From Acrocarpospora corrugata (GTDB lineage: Bacteria; Actinomycetota; Actinomycetes; Streptosporangiales; Streptosporangiaceae), in NCBI RefSeq assembly GCF_009687845.1, contig NZ_BLAD01000090.1, forward strand, positions 1 through 56,613: a stretch of 56,613 nucleotides of DNA, written 5' to 3'. A program made the position numbers and the translations under genes. The number at the start of each line of letters is the position of its first letter. The first letter of the stretch is position 1. Below are positions 16,369 to 27,075 of this stretch, in pieces. The notes beneath the pieces were generated by a model, which saw only the letters and a list, made by a program, of their open reading frames with translations, was not told the DNA's origin and searched no databases.

Positions 16369-17615
16369 AGTTTTCGATCATGCTCAATCCGCAGATCCCG
16401 GGGTCCGGGTACAGCCAGGAGGCGAACGCGGTGGCGCGGCGGCCGATCGGCCGGGACACCGAGTCGTACCAGAGGCTGCTGGACGAGGTGCGCGAGATCG
16501 CGGTGCACGCGGACCGGCTCGGGTTCGACGCGCTGATGATGACCGAGCACCACTTCCACTCCGAGGGCTTCGAGTTCTCGGTCAACCCGCTGATGTTCCT
16601 GACCGACCTGGCCGCCAGGACCGAACGCATCCTGCTCGCGCCGCTCGGCCTGGTGTTGCCGGCCTGGGATCCCATCCGGGCGGCCGAGGATGTGGCGCTG
16701 CTCGACCAGTTCTGCAAGGGGCGCCTCCGGCTGGGGGTGGCGCGGGGTTACCAGAACCGGTGGATGAACGTGCTCGGGCAGCGCTGGAAGGCGTCGGCGG
16801 CCCGGTCGGACGGCTCCTCCGCCGACAACCGGAACTTCGACGTGTTCGGCGAGGTCCTGCACATCATGAAGATGGCCTGGACGCAGGAGACCCTCCGCTA
16901 CAAGTCCGACGTCATCGACTACGAGGTGCCCTCGCCGTACGAGGGGATCGAGGGCTGGCCCGCGCAGGAGTGGACCAAGACCTTCGGCGCGCCCGGCGAG
17001 CTGGACGCGGACGGCAGGATCCAGGCGGTGTCGGTCTGCCCGCGGCCCTACCAGAATCCGTATCCGGAGCTCTGGCAGCCGTTCACGATCTCCGACCGGT
17101 CGGTGCTGCGGGCCGCGCAGGAGGACATCCTGCCGTGGATGTTCACCCCGAACCCCGATGAGCACGCCGCCAAGGCCCGGCTCTACCAGGAGGAGTCCGC
17201 CAAGTGCGGGCGGGACTACAAGCTGGGCGAGCACACCGGCATCCTGAAGATCGTCGGCATGGCCGACACCCGCGAGGAGGCCATCGCCACCTACGGCAAG
17301 GCCATGGCGAAGGACTTCGCGGCCTTCTTCGGGCCGTTCGGCTATCTGGAAGTGCTCCGCCAGAAAGAGGACGATCGCAAAAAGCCAATTTCTCCGGAAA
17401 AGGGCGACTACAAGCGGATGAACGAGGTCGAGATGGCCCTGCTCGGCGGGCCCGACGACGTCAAGCGCGGTATTCAGCGGCTACTCGACCGGATGCCCGA
17501 CCTGGAATGGTTCGGCCTGTTCATGCAGGGTCAGCAGGGCGTGCTCCCCCTCGACACGGTCAAACGGAACCTGGAGCTGTTCGCCACCAAGGTCATCCCG
17601 GAATTCGCGGACTGA
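16365..17615 (+). CDS. LLM-class flavin-dependent oxidoreductase, long form
   Basis: 416 residues starting at GTG 16365, within the GTGA overlap, with AAAGAGG 7 nt upstream. Landmarks are LGFDALMMTEHHFHSEGF, LLAPLGLVLPAWDPIRAAED, GRLRLGVARGYQNRW and a C-terminal LFMQGQQGVLPLDTVKRNL. The TEHHF motif and greater length place it with bacterial-luciferase/alkanal-monooxygenase-like FMN enzymes rather than the short F420 group. It probably works with O2 and a reductase as a monooxygenase. It is central in a three-gene operon with the hydrolase and a further LLM protein, both joined by overlapping stop-start codons. Confidence 0.88.
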   Translation: MKFSIMLNPQIPGSGYSQEANAVARRPIGRDTESYQRLLDEVREIAVHADRLGFDALMMTEHHFHSEGFEFSVNPLMFLTDLAARTERILLAPLGLVLPAWDPIRAAEDVALLDQFCKGRLRLGVARGYQNRWMNVLGQRWKASAARSDGSSADNRNFDVFGEVLHIMKMAWTQETLRYKSDVIDYEVPSPYEGIEGWPAQEWTKTFGAPGELDADGRIQAVSVCPRPYQNPYPELWQPFTISDRSVLRAAQEDILPWMFTPNPDEHAAKARLYQEESAKCGRDYKLGEHTGILKIVGMADTREEAIATYGKAMAKDFAAFFGPFGYLEVLRQKEDDRKKPISPEKGDYKRMNEVEMALLGGPDDVKRGIQRLLDRMPDLEWFGLFMQGQQGVLPLDTVKRNLELFATKVIPEFAD

Positions 17616-18481
17616 TGGAATTCTGGCTGGGCGCGTCCTTCACGGACACGGGCGAGTTCCTGGAGCTCGCCCGCGCGTCAGAACGCTGCGGGATCCACAC
17701 CCTCACCCTCTCCGACCACATCTTCTACACCGACTTCGCCACCCCGTACCCGTACGGCCGGATGCGCTGGACCGAGACGACCCACTGGCCCGACCCCTGG
17801 GTGACCATCGGCGCCATGTCGGCCGTCACCACCACCCTGCGCTTCGCCCCGAACGTCTACGTGGCCCCGGCCCGAGACCTGTTCACCGTCGCCAAACAGG
17901 TCTCCACAGCCGCCGTGCTCTCCGGCGACCGGGTCACCTTCGGCGTCGGCGTCGGCTGGTGCGCCGAGGAGTTTGCCCAGACCGGGCAGGACTTCCACAC
18001 TCGGGGGAAACGCCTGGACGAGATGATTCCGGTGCTCCGCGATCTGTGGGGCGGCGGCCGGGTCGAACACCACGGCCGGTTCTACGACTTCGCCCCGCTC
18101 TCGATCGCCCCGACCCCCGCCGCCCCGATCCCCGTCTACATCGGCGGCGACAGCGACGCGGCCCTGCGCCGCGCGGCCCGGCTGGGCGACGGCTGGGTCG
18201 GCAACCGGATCTACACCGAAGCCCAGCTGGACGAGGTCCTCGGCCGCCTGAGCGGCTACCTCAAGGAGGAGTCCAGGGGCCCGATCGAGATCGTCGCCCC
18301 GCTCGCCGTCATGCCCGACGCCTCGGTCTACCGCCGTTTCGCCGACAAGGGGGTCACCGGCACGTTCACCGCGCCCTGGTGGCTGGCCACGCCCGAGGAG
18401 AAGGCTCTCCACGGGGACGGCCTCGAACTCAAGCTCGCCACCATGGAGCGCTTCGCCGAGGAGATCATCGCCAAGATGTGA
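17615..18481 (+). CDS. LLM-class F420-dependent oxidoreductase
   Basis: 288 residues. The ATG at 17615 overlaps the previous stop as TGATG, so translation is coupled. Landmarks are MEFWLGASFTDTGEFLELA, LTLSDHIFYTDFATPYPYG, FAPNVYVAPARDLFTVAKQ, GDRVTFGVGVGWCAEEF and IPVYIGGDSDAALRRAARL, fitting the F420-dependent LLM group. It is the fourth LLM enzyme in 14 kb. It may be the hydride-transfer step following the monooxygenase-like gene before it. The gene ends 2 bp from the convergent GNAT gene. Confidence 0.88.
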   Translation: MEFWLGASFTDTGEFLELARASERCGIHTLTLSDHIFYTDFATPYPYGRMRWTETTHWPDPWVTIGAMSAVTTTLRFAPNVYVAPARDLFTVAKQVSTAAVLSGDRVTFGVGVGWCAEEFAQTGQDFHTRGKRLDEMIPVLRDLWGGGRVEHHGRFYDFAPLSIAPTPAAPIPVYIGGDSDAALRRAARLGDGWVGNRIYTEAQLDEVLGRLSGYLKEESRGPIEIVAPLAVMPDASVYRRFADKGVTGTFTAPWWLATPEEKALHGDGLELKLATMERFAEEIIAKM

Positions 18482-18482
18482 G

Positions 18483-19325
18483 TCAGAACAGCACCGAGGT
18501 GAAGGTGTCGACCTCGCGGAAGCCGACCTTCTTGTAGGCGGCGCGGGCCGGGAGGTTGTAGTCGTTCACGTACAGGGTGACGATCGGCGCGAAGTACTTG
18601 AGCGCCTGCTCGACGACGGTGGCCATGCCGGCGGCGGCGTGGCCGCGGCCCCGGTAGAGCGGGTCCACCCAGACGCCCTGGATCTGGCAGGCCTGCGGCG
18701 TCACCGCGCCGATCTCGGCCTTGAAGATGACCTGGCCGTCCTCGATGTGGGCGTAGGAGCGGCCGATCCGGATGAGTTCCGCCACGCGGGAGCGGTAGAG
18801 CGCGCCGCCGTCCCCGTTGTCGGGCGAGACGCCGACCTCCTCGGTGAACATGGCGACGCAGGCGGGCAGCAGGGTGCCGAACTCTTCGGGCCTGACCCGG
18901 CGCACCTCGGGGTCTGGGGCGACCAGGGGGGCCGAGGAGGTGGCCATCACGGGCTGGGCCCAGCGGATCGCCCTCGCCCGCCCCCAGTGGGGTTCCAGGC
19001 GCTCCCAGAGCAGTTCCACCGCGGCCGACGGGCCGACGATGGACGAGCAGCGGCGGCCCTGCTTGCGGGCACGGTCGGCGAACGCGTGCACGGCCTCGCG
19101 ACCGGCGTTGACGGGGACCAGGTTGGCTCCCGCGTAGCACAGGGAAATCAGCCCGCCGCGCGGGCCGTATCCCCACATCTGACCGCCGAGCCGGGCGGGG
19201 TTGAGGCCGACGGCTCTGACCCGTGAGGCGACGAAGACGTTGGCGACCGGATCGGAATCGAGGAGCCCCAGCACCTCATCTCGATCGTTGTCGTCCAGCA
19301 CGCGCGACGCCGAAGTGCGCAGCAT
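18483..19325 (-). CDS. GNAT-family N-acetyltransferase with DUF4081-type N-terminal domain
   Basis: 280 residues. The N-terminal half (LGLLDSDPVANVFVASRVRAVG, quoted as landmark) matches the domain found in actinobacterial acetyltransferases related to mycobacterial Rv2867c. The C-terminal half is a GNAT domain with acetyl-CoA motif VDPLYRGRGHAAAGMATVV and the closing YVNDYNLPARAAYKKVGF. In other actinobacteria this gene follows ispG; here it is separated from ispG by 4 kb carrying secreted enzymes. GTG 19328 directly precedes ATG 19325. Acceptor substrate unknown. Confidence 0.88.
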   Translation of the reverse strand: MLRTSASRVLDDNDRDEVLGLLDSDPVANVFVASRVRAVGLNPARLGGQMWGYGPRGGLISLCYAGANLVPVNAGREAVHAFADRARKQGRRCSSIVGPSAAVELLWERLEPHWGRARAIRWAQPVMATSSAPLVAPDPEVRRVRPEEFGTLLPACVAMFTEEVGVSPDNGDGGALYRSRVAELIRIGRSYAHIEDGQVIFKAEIGAVTPQACQIQGVWVDPLYRGRGHAAAGMATVVEQALKYFAPIVTLYVNDYNLPARAAYKKVGFREVDTFTSVLF

Positions 19326-19391
19326 CACGGGCCCAAGCCTACGCGACGACCTCGATTTTGGTAGTCACCCCGGAAGCTGGGAGTTATCCCC

Positions 19392-20975
19392 TCAACTCGG
19401 CACAGGACTCCCGTACAGCACGGTGGCCAGCGAACCGCGCCGGACCGAGCTCCCGTCCGCCATCTTGGCCATCGGGCGCGGCGCCGGCAGCGCCGGGCAG
19501 CTCAGATCGGCCTGCCGGCCGGCCCGCCGCTGCGGCGCCAGCGTGCCCTCCCGCAGATACGTGATGACCTGCCGGTCCACGCACGCGTTCCCGTTGAAGG
19601 CGACCCCGTGGTTCCCGCCGGGCTCGGCCACCAGCCGCGCCGTCGGGAACGCCTCCCGCAGGCTCAGCGCCCCGTTGTACGGCGTCGCCGCGTCCTTCTC
19701 CGCCTGCACCAGCAGCACCGGCGGCAGATCCTTGGCCCCCACCTGGACCGGTTTGCCGCCCGGCTCGCCCCAGAAGGCGCACGGCGCGTTGTACATCGTG
19801 TTCGGCCAGGCCATGAACGGCGCCTTGGCGTGCACCCGGGCCGCGTCGGCGTGCCAGCGGGCCCAGCTCCGGGGCCAGGCCGCGTCCCGGCACTGCACGC
19901 CCAGATACACGGCGTAGCCGTTCTCGTCGGCGGCGTCCTTCTCTCCGTGCTGGTGGTAGGCCTGGATCAGGCCGGTCGTGTCGCCCGCGCGGACGTAGTC
20001 GGAGAAGGCCTGGGCCAGCTGCGGCCAGACGGTGTCGGTGTAGCCGCCGACCGTGTAGATGTCGTCGAGCTCGCTCGGGCCGACGATCCCGCCGGCCGGG
20101 CGGCCGCTCAGCCGCTCGCGCATGGCATACCAGGCGTATTCCACGGCCTTGCGGGTGTCGCCGATCCGATAGACGGAGTGGTTGCTCGCTATCCACGTCA
20201 TGAAGTCGCGGTGCCGCCGGTTGAAGGCGTAGTTCTGGGCGAGGTTCGCGTCATACCAGACGCCCTTCGGGTCCACCACGCTGTCCAGCACCAGCCGCCG
20301 GATCCGCTGCGGGAACAGGCTGGCGTAGACGGCGCCGAGGTAGGTGCCATACGAGTAGCCCAGGTAGCTGATCTTCTCTTCGCCCAGGGCCTGACGGACC
20401 ACGTCCAGGTCGCGGGCGGTGTTCTCGGTGGTGAGATACGGCAGGAACCAGGCCCAGCGGTGGGCGCAGCCCTCCGCGTATTCCTGGGCCCGGCCGAGCA
20501 GCGCGCTCTCCTCTGCGGCGTTGAGCGGGATGCTGTCCGGGCGCGGCGCCGCGTAGTAGCGCTTCACGTCCAGGCAGGTGAGCGCGGGCTCGCTGGCCCC
20601 GACGCCGCGCGGGTCGAAGCCGATCACGTCGAACCGGGCGGACACCTCCTTCGGCAGCTTCGCCGCGATGAACTCGGCCAGGTTCAGCCCGGACGCGCCG
20701 GGCCCGCCCGGGTTCACCAGCAGCACCCCGAGATGGTTGTGATCCCGCAGGGCCGTGCCCTTGATCCGATTCACCGCGATGTTGATCTGCTGCCCGTACG
20801 GCGAGGCCGGATCGAGCGGCACCCGCACGGTCCCGCACTCGGCCTTGCTCGCGGTGCCGCAAGCCCGCCAGACGATCGACTGCGGCCGGGCCGACGCCCC
20901 CTCCGGCCCGAGCCCCACGACCAGCCCGGTGCAGAGCACCGCCACCCCTGCGACCGCCCCGACGACCCGCTTCAC
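19392..20975 (-). CDS. Secreted S33-family alpha/beta hydrolase, tripeptidyl aminopeptidase-like
   Basis: 527 residues from GTG 20975: VKRVVGAVAGVAVLCTGLVVG is a signal peptide ending near EGASA. Further upstream starts would add about 30 non-signal residues. Catalytic landmarks are NPGGPGASGLNLAEF, GFDPRGVGASEP, the nucleophile elbow GYSYGTYLG, an aspartate in QAEKDAATPYNGAL and the histidine in GGNHGVAFNGNACVD. The last segment is a TAP-like C-terminal domain. Family members remove N-terminal tripeptides or prolyl residues extracellularly. The promoter lies in the 437-bp gap shared with the divergent LPMO gene. Confidence 0.9.
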   Translation of the reverse strand: MKRVVGAVAGVAVLCTGLVVGLGPEGASARPQSIVWRACGTASKAECGTVRVPLDPASPYGQQINIAVNRIKGTALRDHNHLGVLLVNPGGPGASGLNLAEFIAAKLPKEVSARFDVIGFDPRGVGASEPALTCLDVKRYYAAPRPDSIPLNAAEESALLGRAQEYAEGCAHRWAWFLPYLTTENTARDLDVVRQALGEEKISYLGYSYGTYLGAVYASLFPQRIRRLVLDSVVDPKGVWYDANLAQNYAFNRRHRDFMTWIASNHSVYRIGDTRKAVEYAWYAMRERLSGRPAGGIVGPSELDDIYTVGGYTDTVWPQLAQAFSDYVRAGDTTGLIQAYHQHGEKDAADENGYAVYLGVQCRDAAWPRSWARWHADAARVHAKAPFMAWPNTMYNAPCAFWGEPGGKPVQVGAKDLPPVLLVQAEKDAATPYNGALSLREAFPTARLVAEPGGNHGVAFNGNACVDRQVITYLREGTLAPQRRAGRQADLSCPALPAPRPMAKMADGSSVRRGSLATVLYGSPVPS

Positions 20976-21412
20976 CCGCCCACTCCCTCTGTTCGCACAG
21001 TAACGACCAGCTTCTCCTCTGTGACGGCTCGAATACCACCCACCCCGCGCGATCACTAACACCATGTAGTCAAAACATTGCTCTGTGTAATCAGATTCAC
21101 CGTGTCCGCGCCGGTGAAAGTGATGAATGTTTCAACGGGTTCACCAGCCAATATTCCCCCGGGGCGCGATCTTCGCCGGGGTGTCTGCGCACGTTGTCCC
21201 GGGCTCACGCCCCCTGCGCGCCACGCCCGACCTGTCCGATTTGGGCGGCCCGCAGGGGCCTGTCCTGTACGCCCCCGAAAATCACCCGCACCATCAAGGC
21301 ACTGCAGGGGAGTCGGCGTCGCGGCCGGGGCCCGCAGCGAATCCAGACGCCCGCTTCTCAGGCTGGACTACGACCAACCCCCGCTACACCCGGGCTGGCC
21401 GGAAGGGAATTC
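20976..21412. other. 437-bp non-coding gap between divergent secreted-enzyme genes
   Basis: No gene is supported here. It must contain promoters for both flanking genes and leaves a long leader for the LPMO gene. I see a weak GGTGAA/TTCACC pair around 21109-21151 and a CCCCGG/CCGGGG pair near 21160-21182, but no recognised riboswitch: the conserved elements of the c-di-AMP (ydaO) motif were looked for and not found. Confidence 0.5.
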
Positions 21413-22582
21413 ATGGTGAACTCGACAGGCAACGTGGCTCTGCGAGCCCCGCTGGAACAAGGAAAGAGAATCAGGAGACGTCTGACCGTCTGGGCCGCCG
21501 CGCTGCTCCTGGCGCTCGGTACTGGCCTCGTGGTCACCCCCACCCAGGCGACGGCACACGGCGTCAACATGTTCCCCGGCGCTCGGACGTTCCTGTGCTG
21601 GCAGGACGGACTCCGTGACAACGGGCAGATCCAGGCGTACAACCCGGCATGTGGCCAGGCCATCGCCGCCAACGGCACCACCCCGCTGTACAACTGGTTC
21701 GCCGTGCTCCGCTCGGACGCCGGCGGCCGGACCACCGGTTTCATCCCCGACGGTCAGATCTGCAGCGGCGGCAGCGGCGGCCCCTACAACTTCTCGGGCT
21801 ACAACGCGGCCCGCACCGACTGGCCCACCACGCACCTGACCTCGGGCGCCAGCTACCAGTTCCGGTACAGCAACTGGGCGGCCCACCCGGGCACCTTCCA
21901 GCTGTACATCACCAGGAACGGCTGGAACCCGAGCGCGCCGCTGGCCTGGAGCGACCTCCAGTCCTTCGGCAGCGTCACCAACCCGCCGATGAACGGCGGC
22001 CCCGGCGCGCTGAACTACTACTTCTGGAACCAGCAGCTGCCCACCGGCAAGACCGGCCGGCACATCATCTACATCCAGTGGGTGCGCTCGGACAGCCAGG
22101 AGAACTTCTTCAGCTGCTCGGACGTCGTCTTCGACGGCGGCACCGGCCAGGTCACCGGCGTCGGCCCGAACCAGAGCTCGCCGTCCAACCCCGGCAGCCC
22201 GTCGCCGAACAGCCCGAGCCCCAACAGCCCGAGCCCGAACAGCCCGTCGCCGAACAGCCCGTCGCCGGGCAACGGCGCGTGCACCGCGACGTACGCCAAC
22301 AACCCGATCAACTGGCCGGGACACTTCCAGGGCACGGTGACCGTGCGCAACAACAGCGGCAGCACGCTGAACGGCTGGACGGTGCGCTGGAACTTCAGCG
22401 GCGGCCAGACGTTCGAAGGCCAGCCATGGAATGCGACGGTGACCACCGGGCCACCCAATGTGGTGGTGCGTAACGCGCCCTACAACGGCAATGTGGCAGC
22501 CAACGGGACAACCTCGTTCGGCTTCAACGGCGCCGGTAACACGCCCAGCCCGATTCCGACGCTGACCTGCACCAGCCCGTAA
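21413..22582 (+). CDS. Secreted AA10 lytic polysaccharide monooxygenase with CBM2
   Basis: 389 residues. A signal peptide (AAALLLALGTGLVV) ends at TA|H so that His49 becomes the mature N-terminus, as the copper histidine brace requires; the second ligand is His158 in NWAAHPGTF. The AA10 domain ends near residue 245 with ENFFSCSDVVF. A Ser-Pro-Asn repeat linker (about 255-285) leads to a CBM2 (ACTATY to TLTC), a cellulose/chitin-binding module. It oxidatively cleaves crystalline cellulose or chitin outside the cell; which one cannot be decided. GGAAGGGA 4 nt before ATG 21413 supports the start. Confidence 0.93.
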   Translation: MVNSTGNVALRAPLEQGKRIRRRLTVWAAALLLALGTGLVVTPTQATAHGVNMFPGARTFLCWQDGLRDNGQIQAYNPACGQAIAANGTTPLYNWFAVLRSDAGGRTTGFIPDGQICSGGSGGPYNFSGYNAARTDWPTTHLTSGASYQFRYSNWAAHPGTFQLYITRNGWNPSAPLAWSDLQSFGSVTNPPMNGGPGALNYYFWNQQLPTGKTGRHIIYIQWVRSDSQENFFSCSDVVFDGGTGQVTGVGPNQSSPSNPGSPSPNSPSPNSPSPNSPSPNSPSPGNGACTATYANNPINWPGHFQGTVTVRNNSGSTLNGWTVRWNFSGGQTFEGQPWNATVTTGPPNVVVRNAPYNGNVAANGTTSFGFNGAGNTPSPIPTLTCTSP

Positions 22583-22596
22583 CCGGATAAATCCCT

Positions 22597-22623
22597 GGGG
22601 CCCGGCGCGACGCGCCGGGCCCC
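22597..22623 (+). terminator. GC-rich hairpin terminator after the LPMO gene
   Basis: GGGGCCCGGCG (22597-22607) pairs with CGCCGGGCCCC (22613-22623) around CGACG, 15 nt after the stop. The T-run is short (TT), so efficiency is uncertain. Confidence 0.65.
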
Positions 22624-22661
22624 TTCCGGCTGACATCCGCCGTCTCGGTCAGGAGGACCCG

Positions 22662-23338
22662 ATGCTCGAAACCCCGGCATCCGAGCAGCTCAGCGAGGAC
22701 CGCCCAGCGGAGACCGGCGTGCGTGACGTCGCCCGCGAGCGCCTGCTCTGGACGATCGGCGCGACGACCCTGGTCGTGGTGATGGTCTTCCTGTTCCTGC
22801 GCGGCGTGAACTCCTCGACCGGCCCGGGGAACGGGTCGGCCTACGGGCTGCCCCAGACCCGGCCGTCCCCCGTCTACGACCTCTCCGAGGAGCTGCGCGC
22901 CCGGCTCTCGATCGAGGTGACCGCCATCCTGGAGAAGTCCTCCCCCGCCCAGCACCACGCCCACGGCCACGACTTCGGCGACGAGTACGAGAAGCAGGAA
23001 CTCCGGGTCGTCTGCGCCGTCGACCCGTTCGGCGTCGAACCGGTCACCGCCACCACCCTGGCCGAGGTGAAGACCGTCTACGCCCAGCACATGTGCGCCG
23101 TCGACGAACTGGGCGACCCCTGGGCCAAGTCGATCCGGGTGGCAGGCCCGCTCGCCGTCACCCTCACCGGCAAGGAGCCCAAGGTCGAGGTCCCGCTGTC
23201 CGGCGAGGGCTACCCGGAACACGTCCGCGAACTGATCCCGCCCTACTTCCTGGAATCCGCCTTCAGCAACTACTTCGACCCGGACACCCTGGAGAAGGCC
23301 CGCCAACGCTTCGAGGACGGCCAGCAGCCGGTGCAGGG

Positions 23339-23342
<4 letters not shown>
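22662..23342 (+). CDS. Hypothetical single-span membrane protein
   Basis: 226 residues. A charged cytoplasmic N-terminus is followed by one membrane span at about 29-46 ([18 protein letters not shown]), then an extracytoplasmic domain with a His-rich stretch ([13 protein letters not shown]) and two cysteines (VVCAVD, QHMCAVD). I do not recognise the family. GGAGG at 22651-22655 precedes the ATG. The stop codon shares the CTAG at 23339-23342 with the stop of convergent ispG. Confidence 0.75.
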
Positions 23343-24505
<1,163 letters not shown>

Positions 24506-24651
24506 TTCAGCACCTTGCGCTCATGGCATGTTCCCGACAGGGCCAAGTCTAGGCAGTGCCATGAACACGCCAACCCGAGCGCCCACCAGTCACTCCAGCT
24601 TCATCACCGAGCGTACGCGACCGGTGCGCGGCGATGTCGTCGATAGGCCGG

Positions 24652-25824
24652 CTAACGGGTGAGTTCGCGGGCCCGTGCCCTGGCCCACTCGTCGGCGCCG
24701 AGCACCTCGGCCACCGATTCGGCCTGGCCGGGGATGTGCTCGCTGACCACCCTGGCCACCGTGTCGACGATGCCGAGAAACGGCAGGAAGCCCTTCATGA
24801 AGGCGTCCACGCAGACCTCGTTGGCGGCGTTGTAGACGGCGGGCGCCGTGCCGCCCTGCTCGCCGACCTGGCGGGCCAGCGCGACCGAGGGGAAGGCCTG
24901 GTCGTCGAGGGGCTCGAAGGTCCAGGTGTGGGCCCGGGTCCAGTCCACGGCCGGGGAGACCTCCGGCAGCCGGGACGGATGGCCCAGAGCGAGGGCGATG
25001 GGCAGCCGCATGTCGGGCGGGCTGGCCTGGGCGACGGTCGAGCCGTCCACGAACTCGACCATGGAGTGGATGATCGACTGCGGGTGCACGACCACCTCGA
25101 TGCGGTCGAACGGGATGTCGAACAGCAGGTGCGCCTCGATCACCTCCAGGCCCTTGTTGACCAGGGTGGCCGAGTTGATGGTGATCACCGGGCCCATCGA
25201 CCAGGTGGGGTGGTTGAGCGCCATCTCCGGCGTGACGTCGACCAGATCCGCCCGGTCGCGCCCGCGGAACGGCCCGCCGCTGGCGGTCACCACCAGCCGC
25301 CGGACCACCCGCAGGTCGGCCCCGGACGGCCCGGACGCCCACAGGCACTGGGCCAGCGCGGAGTGCTCGGAGTCCACCGGCAGCAGCTGACCCGGCTTGG
25401 CCAGGCGTTTGACCAGCGGGCCACCGATGATCAGCGACTCCTTGTTGGCCAGCGCGAGCACCCGCCCGGCCTCCAGCGCGGCCAGCGTGGAGGTGAGCCC
25501 GAGCGCGCCGGTGATCCCGTTGAGCACGATGTCGCAGGGCCAGACGGCCACTTCGGCGACGCCTTCCGGCCCGGCCAGCACGACCGGGTCGGCCCCGTGC
25601 GCCGCCAGCGCCTCCTTCAGGGCCGGTACGGCCAGCGGATCGGCCACCGCCACCGCGGCCACCTCGAACTGCGCGGCCTGCCGCGCCAGCAGGTCGACCC
25701 GCCCCCCTCCGGCGGCCAGCGCGGCCACCCGGAACCGGTTACGGGCGATGACATCGAGCGCCTGAGTGCCGATCGATCCGGTCGAGCCGAGCAGCACGAC
25801 CGATCGCGGGGTTTCGGAATCCAC
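24652..25824 (-). CDS. dxr: 1-deoxy-D-xylulose-5-phosphate reductoisomerase
   Basis: 390 residues from GTG 25824 ([19 protein letters not shown]); GTGs further upstream (25842, 25887) would add residues not expected in the family. NADPH-binding [11 protein letters not shown], the LANKESLI motif, the metal ligands in VDSEHSA and the flexible-loop region with [18 protein letters not shown] are present. It makes methylerythritol phosphate, the committed MEP step. It is followed by ispG on the same strand. Confidence 0.96.
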   Translation of the reverse strand: MDSETPRSVVLLGSTGSIGTQALDVIARNRFRVAALAAGGGRVDLLARQAAQFEVAAVAVADPLAVPALKEALAAHGADPVVLAGPEGVAEVAVWPCDIVLNGITGALGLTSTLAALEAGRVLALANKESLIIGGPLVKRLAKPGQLLPVDSEHSALAQCLWASGPSGADLRVVRRLVVTASGGPFRGRDRADLVDVTPEMALNHPTWSMGPVITINSATLVNKGLEVIEAHLLFDIPFDRIEVVVHPQSIIHSMVEFVDGSTVAQASPPDMRLPIALALGHPSRLPEVSPAVDWTRAHTWTFEPLDDQAFPSVALARQVGEQGGTAPAVYNAANEVCVDAFMKGFLPFLGIVDTVARVVSEHIPGQAESVAEVLGADEWARARARELTR

Positions 25825-25989
25825 CCGCCCATTGTCATGCACCAACCCGGAACCCCCACCACTGGGACCCACGAGAAAACAGAACATCTGTGTCCGAGTC
25901 CCGCCATATCCGTATCTGCATGTGAAGAGAAATAGCGGACCAGTGCTCGCTAATTTCGCACGTCAGGACATCCGACTCGGAGGTACGCA

Positions 25990-27024
25990 ATGCACCGCTC
26001 GGCGCGTCGCCACTTCGCCCGCCTGGCTCCTCTTCTCGCCTTACCCGCCCTCGCCGTCGCACTGCTGCCCGCCTCCCCCGCGCACAGCGCGACAGCCGCC
26101 GCGCCCAAGCCGATCACCTACGGCGCGGCCGACACCAAGACCGAGCAGCGCTCGGTCGCCACCTACTGGACCGCGGCCAGGATGGCGGCGGCCAAGCCGC
26201 TGGACGCCCCCGCCGCGACCACGCACCGGTTCGTCAGCTCCACCCTGCTGGACCTGCCCGACGGCGCCCCCACCACCGTCAAGCCCACCCAGACCCTCAC
26301 CGCGGCGGCGGCCGTCTCGCCGCGCAGCACCGGCGAGGCGTGGGACTCCGACGGCGCGGTGGTCAAAACCGTCGGCCGGGTCTTCTTCACCCTCACCGGC
26401 GGTTCCAGCGCCGGCCGGAACGCCTCCTGCTCCGGCAGCGCCGTGACCAGCTCCAACCGGAGCGTGGTGATGACCGCGGGGCACTGCGTGAAGAACGGCG
26501 GCTCCTTCCACAGCAACTGGGTCTTCGTGCCCGGCTACGACCAGGGCAACCGGCCGAACGGCACCTGGGTGGCCACCAGCCTGCTCACCACGCCGCAGTG
26601 GAACGCCCGCGAGGACATGAACTTCGACCTGGGCGCCGCCGTGGTCGCGCCGCTGGACGGGCGGCTGCTCACCGAGGCGGTCGGCGGGCAGGGCATCGCG
26701 TTCAACCAGAGCCGGGGCCGGCAGATGTACTCGTTCGGGTATCCGGCGGCTTCGCCGTACAACGGATCGAGGCTGATCTACTGCAGCGGGCGGGCCTTCG
26801 ACGACTTCCTGATGTCGGAAGATGTCGGGCTCAACTGCGACATGACCGGTGGGTCCAGCGGCGGGCCGTGGTTCATCAACTTCAACGAGAACAGCGGGCT
26901 CGGGCTGCTGAACTCGGTGAACAGCTTCAAGTACAACTTCGCGAACTACTGGATGTTCGGGCCCTACTTCGGTTCCGAGGCGCAGGCGCTCTACAACGCG
27001 GCGCAGCGCACCTCGCTCACATGA
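25990..27024 (+). CDS. Secreted trypsin-like serine peptidase
   Basis: 344 residues. A Tat/Sec-like signal peptide (HRSARRHFARLAPLLALPAL) ends near AHSA. The triad lies in MTAGHCVKN (His), NFDLGAAV (Asp) and TGGSSGGPWF (Ser), with paired cysteines (SCSGS/GHCV and YCSG/LNCD). A propeptide with YWTAARMAAAKPL precedes the domain. It belongs to the V8/glutamyl-endopeptidase-like S1 branch common in actinomycetes. GGAGG 6 nt before ATG 25990 supports the start. A paralogue follows 51 bp later. Confidence 0.93.
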   Translation: MHRSARRHFARLAPLLALPALAVALLPASPAHSATAAAPKPITYGAADTKTEQRSVATYWTAARMAAAKPLDAPAATTHRFVSSTLLDLPDGAPTTVKPTQTLTAAAAVSPRSTGEAWDSDGAVVKTVGRVFFTLTGGSSAGRNASCSGSAVTSSNRSVVMTAGHCVKNGGSFHSNWVFVPGYDQGNRPNGTWVATSLLTTPQWNAREDMNFDLGAAVVAPLDGRLLTEAVGGQGIAFNQSRGRQMYSFGYPAASPYNGSRLIYCSGRAFDDFLMSEDVGLNCDMTGGSSGGPWFINFNENSGLGLLNSVNSFKYNFANYWMFGPYFGSEAQALYNAAQRTSLT

Positions 27025-27075
27025 TTTACCCAAAGTAGCCACTGGAACACGTTTAGTGGTCCAGACTCGGATGTC

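Noticed and set aside
20976-21412. c-di-AMP riboswitch in the long leader of the LPMO gene
   Set aside because: The conserved elements of the ydaO motif could not be found by eye.
22069-22458. Minus-strand frame opposite the LPMO with Gly-Asp-Gly repeats
   Set aside because: It mirrors the Ser-Pro-Asn linker of the LPMO and has no start signal.
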